A stretch of 64,000 bases of DNA. It comes from Exiguobacterium sp. Helios (GTDB lineage Bacteria > Bacillota > Bacilli > Exiguobacteriales > Exiguobacteriaceae). The notes under the pieces were generated by a model, which had not been told where the DNA came from, did no database searches, and saw only the letters and a list, made by a program, of their open reading frames with translations. Position 1 is the first letter of the stretch, and every line of letters starts with the position of its first letter. The DNA is taken from assembly GCF_014524545.1 (NCBI RefSeq), contig NZ_CP053557.1, positions 2,978,311 through 3,042,310 on the forward strand, read 5' to 3'. Below are positions 18,087-27,828 of this stretch, one piece after another. The position numbers and the translations under genes are program-made.

Positions 18087-18260
18087 TTATCTGCTTTTTT
18101 GACGTTTCATTGAAAAGACGATGGCAGCAAGCAATGACAGGAGTCCTCCCGCCCAGCCGATGACCGGTGCGTACTGAAATGTATCGCGCAGCAACATTCC
18201 TCCGATAATGAGGATGGCAGCATCCGCTGCGAACAGCACCGCTAAAAATCGATAATTCAT
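18087..18260 (-). CDS. Small two-helix membrane protein
   Basis: A 57-residue protein, MNYRFLAVLFAADAAILIIG at the start, then a second hydrophobic segment (PVIGWAGGLLSLLAAIVF) and the basic tail SMKRQKSR. Two membrane helices with a short loop (LLRDTFQYA) are clear. GGGGAGAAGAAGG precedes the ATG at 18260 and a strong terminator follows, so it looks like a genuine gene. Function unknown. Confidence 0.65.
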   Translation of the reverse strand: MNYRFLAVLFAADAAILIIGGMLLRDTFQYAPVIGWAGGLLSLLAAIVFSMKRQKSR

Positions 18261-18513
18261 CCTTCTTCTCCCCTTTCATTTCAAAATGTTAATACTTCTG
18301 CATTCTTCCTGCCAAAGGACATCTGCCCTTCAACTTCTTAATCCTTACCCTTGATTTAGCACTTTCTGGTATGAATTTCTTGTATTTAAGATAATTTTCT
18401 AATAACACTGTATTTCTGAGTCTAAAAAATGTACGATTACGGTAAGAAATAAGTATAGTAATTACATCTATGTTCAATACGGAACGCTGAAGCAAAGGGG
18501 CATCCACAATCAT

Positions 18514-20952
18514 ATGAAAAAATGGTTCAATCAAAAAATCAGCCGGCAAATCATGTCCGCTTTTTACCTTATACTGATCACGTTATCAGTCTCTTCGATT
18601 GCCGCTTACTTTTATACGAATCATCAGGTGATGAGCGCCAAGACAAGTCTCGATGCGATCAGTGAACGGCAGGAACGGGCGACGTCCTTATGGGACGATT
18701 GGCAGTCCTTACAATATGAAATGCGCGGATATATCGTTTTCGGTGATGACGCCGTTCTTGAAACCATTAATGAAAAAAAATCATCTCTTGAACAGCAAAC
18801 CGAATGGTTCGAGAAAAACGGAAAATATCAAGCGGATCAGATTTATGCGTCTGATGTCCGTTCCCTGTACACGTCCTACACGACATTCGTCATGCCGAGC
18901 CTGATTAAATATGTCAAAGCCAAACAGGACGGTACCGTGGACGAAACGTTTTTACAGATGCCGAGTTTAAAATCGATGATGCCGCAGGTCAAGCGGGATC
19001 CGAACCGGAAATTCAAGATGAATGCATCGAACAGTGAAACGATGCGCAAAAGCGTTAATACGATGGAGAGTGTCTTCACCAGTTACCGGACGAGTCTCCA
19101 GGCGAAAGAAGAAATGGCGAAAGAGAAACTAATCAAACAAACGAAATACGCGGAATGGATTTGGCTCATCAATCTGTTGGTCCTGTTCCTTGTCATTCTG
19201 TTGATCATTCGACCGTTCATCGCACGGACGACACGTCAAATCCAGCTCCTCAGTAAAGAAAGTAAACTGCTTGCCCAAGGGCAACATACCGCACCGCTGA
19301 TTCCCATGAATCGGACCGATGAAATCGGTGAGCTCAGCAAATCTTTTCATCAAATGGCGACGGCCCTGACCGACAATAAACACCGGTTGATGTCATCCAA
19401 TGATAATTTAGAACAAGCGTTGCGAATCACTTTACGGAACGAAGCACACTTGAAAATCCGGAATCAGCTGACGGAAACTCTTGCTTCCCGTGATACAGTC
19501 ACCGCTTATCCGGCCGTCATCGAAAAGATGGTCGAGATTACCGATTCAACGAACGGTTCCTTGATTTTTAAGGAAGGAACAACGGTGACGAATATCATTT
19601 CCTACGGTCTGACGGAACAAGAACAAGACGATTTAATTGCGACAATCGAACCTGTCATCCGCCGAGCACGAAAGGATAAAGTCCCGCACATCGCTCAGTT
19701 TGCCCAACGCGCGATTGCCGTCACACCGGTTCTTGATGCCAGCACTGATGAGATCATCGCCTATATCTACCTGATGCGTCTCCATCATCCATTTGACCCG
19801 CAGGAACAAGAGGAGCTTGCTGCCTTTGCACGTCAGCTGGCCTTATCGTTACTCCGGATGCGGACGTTTGATGAGATTGGACGGGAACGGGAAAAAACAG
19901 CCCGCTTGTTGAACTCGATCCGCGAATCGATTGTCTACATCGAACCCGACGGACCGATTCAATTAATCAATCGTCCGTTACTCGATTTATTCGATCATCC
20001 ATCTGCCGTCGACTCGAAAGCAGAATGGTTGATTGAAATCGATGACTCGATCACCTATCTGAAAAATCGAGTGGATCAGCTCTCTGAATTCGAACGATAT
20101 CTGCACCAAACATTCATTAATCGTGAAACCGGAGAAGGTATTACCTTTTCGATCGATCGTGAAAAACGTTTCATCAAGACATACTCGGAAGAAATCCATT
20201 ACGGCGGAAAATTCCGCGGGATTCTTCTCGTTTTACGTGATGTGACGAATGAAGTCGAAATTGACCGAATTAAAAACGAACTCGTTTCAACAATTTCCCA
20301 TGAATTACGGACACCGCTCTCTTCGATTTATGGATTCACCGAGTTGATGATTCAACGGGATCTCCCTCCACATCGTCAAAAAAAATATCTGAAAGCGGTC
20401 CATTCGGAAACCGAACGACTGTCATTGTTAATCAACGACTTCCTCGACCTGCAACGGATGGAAGCCAACCGTCAGCAGTACACATTCGAACCGTTTGATC
20501 TACTCGCGATGCTGAAGGATTTGAAGCAACTTCATAGTCTTTCATCTTCTACACATACTATTCGCATCTTGACTGACGTTTCGTCGCTCTTGATTGAGGC
20601 CGATACGAAAAAGATTCGTCAGCTGTTTGGAAACTTGATTAACAATGCGATTAAGTATTCTCCAGCAGGCGGCTCAATTGAAGTTCGTTTAACGGAACAC
20701 ACTAATCGGGTAACCATCGCGATTACCGATCACGGAATCGGAATTCCCGCTTCCGCGATGAGCGAACTGTTCCAAAAGTTTTATCGTGTCGATAATTCGG
20801 ATACCCGAAAAATCGGTGGAACAGGACTCGGGTTATCGATTTGTCGCGAGATCGCCCGTGCCCATGATGGCGAAATTCATGTCGAATCAATCGAAGGACA
20901 AGGTTCGACGTTCACGGTCGACTTACCGCTTAATCCGACACCACCGTTATAA
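18514..20952 (+). CDS. Membrane sensor histidine kinase (HAMP-GAF-PAS type), orphan
   Basis: An 812-residue hybrid of membrane sensing and kinase core. Helix one spans about residues 14-33, followed by an extracellular helical sensor of about 175 residues (CHASE3/four-helix style), helix two near 210-230, and HAMP. A GAF-like segment (TLASRDTVTAYPAVIEKM) and a PAS-like segment (LLNSIRESIVYIEPDGPI) come next. Then HisKA with the phospho-acceptor His596 in STISHELRTPL and the HATPase boxes NLINNAIKYS, DHGIGIP and GTGLGLSI. No response regulator is adjacent, so its partner is elsewhere. Confidence 0.92.
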   Translation: MKKWFNQKISRQIMSAFYLILITLSVSSIAAYFYTNHQVMSAKTSLDAISERQERATSLWDDWQSLQYEMRGYIVFGDDAVLETINEKKSSLEQQTEWFEKNGKYQADQIYASDVRSLYTSYTTFVMPSLIKYVKAKQDGTVDETFLQMPSLKSMMPQVKRDPNRKFKMNASNSETMRKSVNTMESVFTSYRTSLQAKEEMAKEKLIKQTKYAEWIWLINLLVLFLVILLIIRPFIARTTRQIQLLSKESKLLAQGQHTAPLIPMNRTDEIGELSKSFHQMATALTDNKHRLMSSNDNLEQALRITLRNEAHLKIRNQLTETLASRDTVTAYPAVIEKMVEITDSTNGSLIFKEGTTVTNIISYGLTEQEQDDLIATIEPVIRRARKDKVPHIAQFAQRAIAVTPVLDASTDEIIAYIYLMRLHHPFDPQEQEELAAFARQLALSLLRMRTFDEIGREREKTARLLNSIRESIVYIEPDGPIQLINRPLLDLFDHPSAVDSKAEWLIEIDDSITYLKNRVDQLSEFERYLHQTFINRETGEGITFSIDREKRFIKTYSEEIHYGGKFRGILLVLRDVTNEVEIDRIKNELVSTISHELRTPLSSIYGFTELMIQRDLPPHRQKKYLKAVHSETERLSLLINDFLDLQRMEANRQQYTFEPFDLLAMLKDLKQLHSLSSSTHTIRILTDVSSLLIEADTKKIRQLFGNLINNAIKYSPAGGSIEVRLTEHTNRVTIAITDHGIGIPASAMSELFQKFYRVDNSDTRKIGGTGLGLSICREIARAHDGEIHVESIEGQGSTFTVDLPLNPTPPL

Positions 20953-20957
20953 CAACA

Positions 20958-20994
20958 AACCGCGCCAGTTCCCTTGCGGAACGGCGCGGTTTTT
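20958..20994. terminator. Bidirectional terminator after the histidine kinase
   Basis: AAACCGCGCC and GGCGCGGTTT plus inner GTTCC/GGAAC pairs, followed by T on both strands. Confidence 0.9.
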
Positions 20995-20996
20995 GC

Positions 20997-21599
20997 TTAT
21001 CCTTTAATACGGCTTGCGATATCGACCGTCCGTTTCGCCTGGTGACGAACAGCAGGTTCAACCGATTCGACCATGTTTCCGTCCTGATCGACAGTGACCG
21101 TCGTTCCGTACGGGTTTCCGCCTGCTGCGAACAGGACCGGATCCGAATACCCTGGTGCTGCGACGATCGCACCCCAATGGAACATCGATGTATAAACAGC
21201 AAGAACTGTCGCTTCCTGACCACCGTGCGGATTTTGCGCAGACGACATGGCACTGACGACTTTATTGACCAGCTTTCCTTGTCCCCAGAGACCACCTGTC
21301 GTATCGAGGAATTGCTGGAATTGTCCAGGAACGTGTCCGTAACGGGTCGGGACGCTGAAGATGATCGCATCTGCCCAGTCAAGCAAGTCGGGTGTCGCTT
21401 CCTCGATGTCACGCGTAGCATCGGTATGTTTTTGCCAAAGTGGATTCGAGGCAATTGCTTCTGCCGGTGCCGTCTCCTTGATTTTCGCAAGACGGACTTC
21501 AGCACCGGCGGCTTCTCCTGATTCTTTCGCCCACATGGCGAGTTGATGATTGGTTCCGGTCGAACTGTAATAGATGACAGCCAGTTTCACATTAGACAT
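20997..21599 (-). CDS. wrbA: NAD(P)H:quinone oxidoreductase, WrbA type
   Basis: A 200-residue flavodoxin-fold quinone reductase of the WrbA family, performing two-electron reduction of quinones with FMN. The FMN phosphate loop is YYSSTGTNHQLA, the SVPTRYGHVPGQFQQFLD block and GGLWGQGKLVNK are family hallmarks, and SMFHWGAIVAAPGYSDP lies near the C-terminus. It starts at 21599 with AAAGGAG upstream. It stands alone and would protect against redox-cycling quinones. Confidence 0.92.
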   Translation of the reverse strand: MSNVKLAVIYYSSTGTNHQLAMWAKESGEAAGAEVRLAKIKETAPAEAIASNPLWQKHTDATRDIEEATPDLLDWADAIIFSVPTRYGHVPGQFQQFLDTTGGLWGQGKLVNKVVSAMSSAQNPHGGQEATVLAVYTSMFHWGAIVAAPGYSDPVLFAAGGNPYGTTVTVDQDGNMVESVEPAVRHQAKRTVDIASRIKG

Positions 21600-21704
21600 G
21601 ACTTCGCTCCTTTTTTCGAAAACAGTGACGGACGATGGATGTACATGTCGTCTTTTCCCGTTTTTTGGATAAAGTAACGCTTTTCCTTTGAATCCAAGAT
21701 AATT

Positions 21705-22739
21705 TTATACTTCTTGTGTCACGAGCCATTTGAACCAGCGACCGTGTCCGTCCGTCTCGGCAATCGTCTGTTCCGTCAACACACCGTCGATGTAGGCATC
21801 GAGATGCAGGTAACGGTCCTGGACATTGTTGTAGACGTGATAGAGATTACGCGTCCGCCCGATTTCCCTGACGACCTGGAGCAATTCTTTTTTGACCGCG
21901 AGCGGCATCTGGTTCGCAACATGCGTATGGAAAATACAGAGGATACTATCGTCCGGTGTCTGTGCTGCATAGAGCGGCAACAACTTCACTCCGTCCCCTT
22001 CGACGAGTTCCAGCGCGTACTCTTCTACGTAACGCGCTGCCGCCTCGAACATCTCGAGCCGTTCCCGGTGCTCCGTCCAAATCAGTGCTTTCAGCCACAA
22101 CTGTTCATCGGCATCATGTAAGTCGACGATGTTCAGATCAAGTCCGATCCGGCTTGCGACCGGCGGCGGCGTTTGTGCCACGGCCGGCGTTTCCGTTCCT
22201 TCGATGACCGACGTCAAGTGCAGACGCGATACCGGGTTCCCGACGACTTCTCCGTTTCCGTACGCGTAGCTGTATTGATCAAACAGCAGCTGTAAGCCGG
22301 CACTTGTACCGATCTCAAGTAGAGCGAGCGGTCTCTGTGTCTGTTGATGAATCTGACTGAAGACCGGATAGAGATACGTACAGCGCCGAACTTCATTTGT
22401 TTGGACAAGACGATGTGCCAGGAGCGGAATCAACTCGGCTTCATATGTCGCGCAAAATGACTGAAAATCGGCAAAGGCATCTGTAAACGGTTTTGGCCGT
22501 TCAGTCACGCTTGGATAATACGCGGCGAGCGGATGACCGACGCCTTTTAACAACAGATAATGGACGGCACCAAATAACAGGTTCGGAACCGGCTGACCGT
22601 CACGTGCGTGTTGGCATAATGCGAGAATTTCCGGGTTTTTCGCAATCTCGAGTGATAAGTATTCGTATAACGGACTGGAGTCGCGGCACTCCCGTTCCGC
22701 AAACGTTTGAAAACGTTGTGCGAGTTCTGTTTCTGTCAT
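21705..22739 (-). CDS. DUF2332 family protein
   Basis: A 344-residue protein of the DUF2332 family, seen in NLLFGAVHYLLLKG, PLALLEIGTSAGLQLLFDQYSY and the RIGLDLNIVDLHDADEQLWLKALIWTEH block. The ALLEIGTSAGL strand resembles the SAM-binding motif of methyltransferases, so a methyltransferase-like fold is possible; no activity is known. GGGGGAA precedes the ATG. It stands upstream of wrbA on the same strand, with about 105 bases between them. Confidence 0.8.
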   Translation of the reverse strand: MTETELAQRFQTFAERECRDSSPLYEYLSLEIAKNPEILALCQHARDGQPVPNLLFGAVHYLLLKGVGHPLAAYYPSVTERPKPFTDAFADFQSFCATYEAELIPLLAHRLVQTNEVRRCTYLYPVFSQIHQQTQRPLALLEIGTSAGLQLLFDQYSYAYGNGEVVGNPVSRLHLTSVIEGTETPAVAQTPPPVASRIGLDLNIVDLHDADEQLWLKALIWTEHRERLEMFEAAARYVEEYALELVEGDGVKLLPLYAAQTPDDSILCIFHTHVANQMPLAVKKELLQVVREIGRTRNLYHVYNNVQDRYLHLDAYIDGVLTEQTIAETDGHGRWFKWLVTQEV

Positions 22740-22806
22740 GTGTAGTTCCCCCTTTGTACGTTCCCTATTGTATTCCCCAAATTATTCCAAAGACCTGTTT
22801 TCTCTA

Positions 22807-22842
22807 CAAAAAACACCTCCACCCATAAGCGGAAGTGTTTCA
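22807..22842 (-). terminator. Terminator of the acyltransferase gene
   Basis: On the minus strand AACACTTCC pairs with GGAGGTGTT and is followed by TTTTT, just after the 22847 stop. Confidence 0.7.
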
Positions 22843-22846
22843 GTTC

Positions 22847-24880
22847 TTACTTTTCTTCTTTTTTCTTCAGGATATCCGTCACGACTTCATTCAGTTTCTG
22901 TTTGAAGACCGGTCCGAAACTTTCAGCATATGAATTCGTCATATGACTGATATCACGATAGATGACGACATTCCCGATGACCGGACGGAATTCACCGTTG
23001 ACGCGGAAGTAATCCGTCAAGTCGAGTTTGTAGAGCGATTTGTTCGTTTTTTCGAAGTTTTTCCAATACGCTCCATCACGTTGGTTGACTTCGGCATTCA
23101 TCTTCTTCGTCGTCTCTTCGATGCTCGTCGTCTCGAGCGACTCGAGGACGTTGAAGCTGTAACGCGGATTATCCCGCAGTGCCAGACCGTCGATGCCGTA
23201 CTCGTCTTTGACGTATTGCATTTGATCGACCATCTGTTGGTGAATCTTATCTTTCGTCGCATCCGCCGCCGTGACGTGCGAGATGATCAGATCGACATCG
23301 GCATCCTTCAAATAGTCGAGGACGTTTTGATTCCAGATGCCTTTTAGGACGTTATCGTCGTAGCCGGTCGAGAAGCGTGTTCCGGAACGGGTGATGTTCA
23401 AGATCCGGTACTTCTCACCTTTTGCGGCTTCATGAATCGCTCCGAACCATTGCTCCGAGTGCGAACTGCCGACGAGGGCAATCGTTGCGATGTAGTTTTT
23501 CGTTTCGCCGTATTCGCCGACTTTGACATCACTTTTGCTCAGTCCCTGATTACTGCCATCAGTATGGACGAGCGGCAGGTCATCAAAGACGTTGGCATAG
23601 GACGGAAACGGATCGCGCTCCGGCGTTTGATCCGGATTCTTGACTGCCATCGCTCCCGGATAATCGTTTGCGCTGACACCCTTCTTTAATTCCTGCTCTT
23701 CGAAATACTTGAGCCCGATCAGTGAACCGATCAACAACACGTTGATGCTCATCATGATGCCGAGCTTCTTGAAAGCGGACCGGTCGACTGTTGCACTGCG
23801 GATCGGTTTCTCAATAAATTCCGTCATCAGGTACGACAGAAGAATCGCCGACAGGATGATGGCAGTTCCTACCAGGAAACCCGGTGTCTGCTGGACGTTG
23901 TACCGGTAAAACTCCAGCAGGACCCAGTGCCAAAGGTAAATCCCGAATGCAATCCCTCCGAGTTTGACCATCGGCTTTGATCCGAGGAAACGTTTGATGC
24001 CGAACGTCGTGTCGCGTGTTCCGGACAGGACGATGAACAACGCACATGTCATCGGCCACAAGGCGATGTAGCCCGGGAACATTTGCGAGACGTTAAAGAG
24101 AATCCCGGTCAGGACAAGACCTATTAATCCGAGCCAGCCCATCAAAGTCGCCATCCATTTCGGAACATGAATCGACGACAGGTTGATGCAAAGCAGGCTG
24201 CCCAACGCAAATTCCCAAACGCGCGTCATCGTGATGAAATACGCCCACGGCTGGTTGACTTCCGTTAAATAAATCGAATAGCTTAACGATGTGACGAACA
24301 ACACCCCTAAAATCGTATTGATCATCGGTTTGACGTTTTTAATCGTATACTTTTTGACCATCCATAAGATGAATGAGAACAGAATAAACCAAATCATATA
24401 GAACTGACCTTGAATCGACAGTGCCCAGAAATGTTCGACCGGCGATTTCATCTGACTCGCATCCAGATAATCCGTACTCGAGATGGCGAGTTGCCAGTTT
24501 TGATAGAAGAACATCGAGGCGACGACTTCACGAATCGTTTTCTCTAAAATCGATTGCGGCAGTAAAAATGAACTGAGAACGAGGACGACGGCTAAAATGA
24601 ACAGGACCGACGGCAGTAACCGTTTAATCAGTTTCGTGACGTACGGCAAAAAGCGGAATTCACCGGTCCGGTTAATCGTCGAGATAATCGACGTCGTGAT
24701 CAGGAATCCGGAGATGACGAAGAACACATCGACACCGCCCGATACGCGGTTGAACCAGATATGATAGACTGCGACCAGTAAGGCAGCAACGACACGCAAC
24801 CCTTCGATTTCAGGCCGGAACTGGCTTTTGGTGTTAATGAGTTTTTGTTGCGGCACTTCTTTTTGATTCAGTTGATTCAT
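22847..24880 (-). CDS. Acyltransferase 3 / SGNH fusion (OatA-like cell-envelope O-acyltransferase)
   Basis: A 677-residue membrane protein. Residues 20-400 form an acyltransferase-3 domain with about ten helices (FRPEIEGLRVVAALLVAVYH, GGVDVFFVISGFLI). The extracytoplasmic C-terminal half is an SGNH hydrolase-like domain with the Ser block ALVGSSHSEQWF and the Asp-His pair in YRDISHMTNSY. OatA-type enzymes move acetyl groups across the membrane onto peptidoglycan or other wall polymers; the exact polymer is not visible. It is divergent from the lipoteichoic acid synthase gene. Confidence 0.88.
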   Translation of the reverse strand: MNQLNQKEVPQQKLINTKSQFRPEIEGLRVVAALLVAVYHIWFNRVSGGVDVFFVISGFLITTSIISTINRTGEFRFLPYVTKLIKRLLPSVLFILAVVLVLSSFLLPQSILEKTIREVVASMFFYQNWQLAISSTDYLDASQMKSPVEHFWALSIQGQFYMIWFILFSFILWMVKKYTIKNVKPMINTILGVLFVTSLSYSIYLTEVNQPWAYFITMTRVWEFALGSLLCINLSSIHVPKWMATLMGWLGLIGLVLTGILFNVSQMFPGYIALWPMTCALFIVLSGTRDTTFGIKRFLGSKPMVKLGGIAFGIYLWHWVLLEFYRYNVQQTPGFLVGTAIILSAILLSYLMTEFIEKPIRSATVDRSAFKKLGIMMSINVLLIGSLIGLKYFEEQELKKGVSANDYPGAMAVKNPDQTPERDPFPSYANVFDDLPLVHTDGSNQGLSKSDVKVGEYGETKNYIATIALVGSSHSEQWFGAIHEAAKGEKYRILNITRSGTRFSTGYDDNVLKGIWNQNVLDYLKDADVDLIISHVTAADATKDKIHQQMVDQMQYVKDEYGIDGLALRDNPRYSFNVLESLETTSIEETTKKMNAEVNQRDGAYWKNFEKTNKSLYKLDLTDYFRVNGEFRPVIGNVVIYRDISHMTNSYAESFGPVFKQKLNEVVTDILKKKEEK

Positions 24881-24948
24881 TTTACATTAGCTCCTATACT
24901 TTTTGATTCATGACGGGACGACTGAAATTGAAAAAATTCCCTCAAACA

Positions 24949-24980
24949 TTAAATACGCACCAATTCATCCTAATGTAAAT
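24949..24980 (-). promoter_or_regulatory. Possible promoter of the acyltransferase gene
   Basis: On the minus strand TTTACA followed 18 bases later by TATTTA, about 70 bases before the start codon. Confidence 0.45.
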
Positions 24981-25083
24981 TACTTATAAAATCTATAACA
25001 TTCCTATTATTTCGATGTTTCTTTTCTCCTTCACTGCTTGAATCCCGGCTTTTTCAAATGCACAGCACATAACGACCGACTCA

Positions 25084-25140
25084 AACGTTCGTTCTCATTC
25101 GCTTCAGGGTATAGACTATTTCAAGACTATGACGAACGTT
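25084..25140 (+). promoter_or_regulatory. ltaS-like gene promoter region with a flanking inverted repeat
   Basis: AACGTTCGT (25084-25092) and ACGAACGTT (25132-25140) form an exact nine-base inverted repeat around GGGTATAGACTAT. GTTCGT-N14-GGGTAT could be read as a SigB-like promoter and GGTATAGACT as a vegetative -10; neither is certain. Confidence 0.4.
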
Positions 25141-25151
25141 AGGAGCAAATC

Positions 25152-26951
25152 ATGATTGTACTCGGTTACGCGTTTTATTTATTGTTGGGCACGTTAAAAT
25201 TCGTGCTGTTTAGTTTTTATACCGATACGGCTTTTCCGCTCGATCTCTTTTTCATGAATCTCGGCGGTATGCTGGTGCTGTCGAGTTGGACCCTATTAAT
25301 CGACTGGCAAAAACGCCGCTGGATTTGGCTCGGCCTTCTCATCGCCCACAGTTTTTTACTGATTTCCGATATGTGGTATTACCGTTACTTTGACGACTTC
25401 CTGTCCGTTTCGCTCATGTCACAGATGATGCAGATGGGAGATGTCAGCAGCGGTTTTGCTGCCTTGATTCTGCCATCGGACTTCCTGTTGTTTGCGGACA
25501 GTCTGATTTTCATCGGCTTTTTGTTCTTCATGCGAAAGCGGACATTTGCCGTTGCGAAAAAGACACGCCGAAAAACGGCCGGACTCGCTTTCCTTGCCGG
25601 TATGGTTCTGTTTGCGGCTCCGGTCACATACAGCGTCGTCAAAGAAGACCAACGGCTCAGCCGGTCCGTGTCCGACATGCGCGACTATTACCAGCTCGGA
25701 TTTTGGGGATATCACGGCATTGATTTGTTGCGCGGTATCCAAGGCGCCATTGCGCCGGACAAAGCGTTGACCACGTCGGAACAACAACAGATCGACGAAA
25801 CGAAAACTTCCGACACGAGTGGTGCCACGAAAAAACCAAACATCATTTTAGTGCAGCTCGAATCGTTTCAGGCATCGGTCATCGACCAACAAGTGAACGG
25901 TCAGACCTTAACTCCGAATTTAAACAAACTGAAAGAGGAATCATTGTACTTCTCGTCGTTTTACCACCAGACGCACGAAGGGCGGACTTCGGACGCCGAA
26001 TTCATTACGAACACTTCGCTTTATCCGTTAAAATCCGGTTCTGTCTATACCCGGTTCCCGGACAACGAGTTTGACGCGCTGCCAGATCTGTTGCGTACGA
26101 ACGGGTACGACACAGCTGCCATGCATGCGTATGAAAAAGGCTTTTGGAACCGCGATCAGGTCTATCAAAATATCGGCTTCAAACATTTTTTCAGCCAAGA
26201 TGATTATCCGAAACAAAAGAAAATCGGCATGGCCCTGAATGACAAACAGTTTTTCACAAAATCGATTAAACATATGGAAATGCTGAAAGAACCGTACTTC
26301 TCCTTCCTTGTCGCCTTGACAAGTCATACGCCATACGAGATACCAAAAGACGAACGGCAACTCGACTTGTCCGGTTATGACGATCCGATGTTAAGAGGCT
26401 ATTACCAGACCATCCACTACGTCGACGGAGCCGTCGGACAGATGGTCAAGGAATTGAAGAAAAAAGACATGTGGGACGACACACTTGTCATCTTTTACGG
26501 CGATCATGACAGCGGTCTGACGAACAAAGACAGTGAGATGCAACGGGAACTCGGAATCGACAATGCCGTCGATGCTTTTGAACTCGACCGTCGCGTACCG
26601 CTGTTCATCAAGAAACCGAATCAGGATACAGGTGAAATTATCCGAGAGAACGGCGGACAAATCGATATCGCTCCAACGATTGTTGATTTACTCAATCTTG
26701 AGTCACCGTATATGATGGGCAACTCCTTACTCGATGACGAACCGAATCTGACCGCCTTCCGCGACGGTTCTTTCCGCTACAAAGACTATTATTACGAAGC
26801 GAACCTGACGGAAAAAGCCGGTAACGGCACCTGTTATGACGTCTCGACAAAAGAAGCGGTCGCGCGCGACATGTGCCGACCGCAGACGAAACAAGTCCGA
26901 AACGATTTGCGTCTATCAGACGCAATCATTGAAAAGAACGGGTTGGAATGA
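25152..26951 (+). CDS. Lipoteichoic acid synthase family sulfatase (LtaS type)
   Basis: A 599-residue polyglycerolphosphate synthase-type protein. About five helices occupy residues 1-160, followed by an extracytoplasmic sulfatase/phosphotransferase domain from residue 228. The metal-binding Glu in VQLESFQ (E237) and the expected nucleophile Thr279 in HEGRTSDAEF are present, as are HAYEKGFWNRD and FYGDHDSG. It would polymerise or prime glycerolphosphate chains from phosphatidylglycerol. AGGAG precedes the ATG. A broken paralogue lies 5 kb downstream (31234-32342). Confidence 0.9.
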   Translation: MIVLGYAFYLLLGTLKFVLFSFYTDTAFPLDLFFMNLGGMLVLSSWTLLIDWQKRRWIWLGLLIAHSFLLISDMWYYRYFDDFLSVSLMSQMMQMGDVSSGFAALILPSDFLLFADSLIFIGFLFFMRKRTFAVAKKTRRKTAGLAFLAGMVLFAAPVTYSVVKEDQRLSRSVSDMRDYYQLGFWGYHGIDLLRGIQGAIAPDKALTTSEQQQIDETKTSDTSGATKKPNIILVQLESFQASVIDQQVNGQTLTPNLNKLKEESLYFSSFYHQTHEGRTSDAEFITNTSLYPLKSGSVYTRFPDNEFDALPDLLRTNGYDTAAMHAYEKGFWNRDQVYQNIGFKHFFSQDDYPKQKKIGMALNDKQFFTKSIKHMEMLKEPYFSFLVALTSHTPYEIPKDERQLDLSGYDDPMLRGYYQTIHYVDGAVGQMVKELKKKDMWDDTLVIFYGDHDSGLTNKDSEMQRELGIDNAVDAFELDRRVPLFIKKPNQDTGEIIRENGGQIDIAPTIVDLLNLESPYMMGNSLLDDEPNLTAFRDGSFRYKDYYYEANLTEKAGNGTCYDVSTKEAVARDMCRPQTKQVRNDLRLSDAIIEKNGLE

Positions 26952-26961
26952 TTTTCCCCCA

Positions 26962-27006
26962 TGACAAAAGAAGGCGCGGATTTCGCATCCGACGCCTGCT
27001 TTTTGT
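26962..27006. terminator. Bidirectional terminator between ltaS-like gene and SDR
   Basis: AGAAGGCG.GGAT and ATCC.CGCCTGCT form a hairpin with A/T flanks, between convergent genes. Confidence 0.8.
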
Positions 27007-27014
27007 TGTACAAA

Positions 27015-27797
27015 TCAGGTTTTTGCCCCGTCCTGCATCTTACGGATGATCCGGGTAATCTGTTTGCGCGGCAGGAGACGCGGAACAAACGAAAAGATCC
27101 GGTTTTGTGTGCCGGGAATGATCAGCGTCTCGCCCTTTAGAAATCCGCGGTAGCCGATGTCGGCGACTTCGCCTGCTTCCATCACTTTACCTTGCAGCAT
27201 GTTTGATTTTTCCATGCTGGCGCGATCAGCGAATCCGGTTGCCGTCAGGCCCGGACAAAGCGCCGTTACCGTTACGTTTGTCCCGCTGACTTCATTTTCA
27301 AGGGCTTCCGTGAACGACAGGACGTATGCTTTCGTCGCATGATAGACCGACATCAACGGTCCCGGGAAAAAGCCGACCATCGAGGAGACATTCATGACGC
27401 CCCCCTGATTCCGCTGTACCATATCCGGTAAAAACAATTTCGTCATGATCGTCAATGCTTTGATGTTGACGTCAATCATGTTCGTTTCCTGTTCGAGATC
27501 CGTTTCGACAAATGGTCCGAACAGACCAAATCCGGCGTTGTTGATCAAATAATCAACCTGGATTTTTTTCTGACGCAGCTCTTCAAAAATTTCCTGAGGT
27601 ACACCGGGTGCCGCGATATCCTTCGCGATGACCGTGACGCCGACACCGTACGTCATTTGATAATGTGTCGCGAGTTCTAAAATCTTCGCTTCACTCCGGG
27701 CAACGAGCACCATCTCATAGCCGTCCCGGGCAAACCGGTCGGCGAGTTCCTTACCGATACCACCGGAGACACCCGTGATTAAAACGGTTTTCCGCAT
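27015..27797 (-). CDS. Short-chain dehydrogenase/reductase, last gene of the TetR-controlled operon
   Basis: A 260-residue SDR with the cofactor motif TGVSGGIG (residues 7-14), the NNAG motif in LINNAGFG, and the catalytic Ser/Tyr/Lys in NVSSM and YHATK. The C-terminus is basic and hydrophobic (FSFVPRLLPRKQITRIIRKM), hinting at membrane contact. AAAAGGAGG precedes the ATG. It follows the NADP-dependent oxidoreductase by 31 bases and is probably cotranscribed with it. Confidence 0.9.
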   Translation of the reverse strand: MRKTVLITGVSGGIGKELADRFARDGYEMVLVARSEAKILELATHYQMTYGVGVTVIAKDIAAPGVPQEIFEELRQKKIQVDYLINNAGFGLFGPFVETDLEQETNMIDVNIKALTIMTKLFLPDMVQRNQGGVMNVSSMVGFFPGPLMSVYHATKAYVLSFTEALENEVSGTNVTVTALCPGLTATGFADRASMEKSNMLQGKVMEAGEVADIGYRGFLKGETLIIPGTQNRIFSFVPRLLPRKQITRIIRKMQDGAKT

Positions 27798-27828
27798 GGG
27801 AATTCCTCCTTTTCTGTCTCATCCGCAA

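Noticed and set aside
20930..21505. A 191-codon frame overlapping wrbA on the same strand
   Set aside because: A frame-shifted shadow of wrbA (Arg/Ser-rich); wrbA explains the coding signal.
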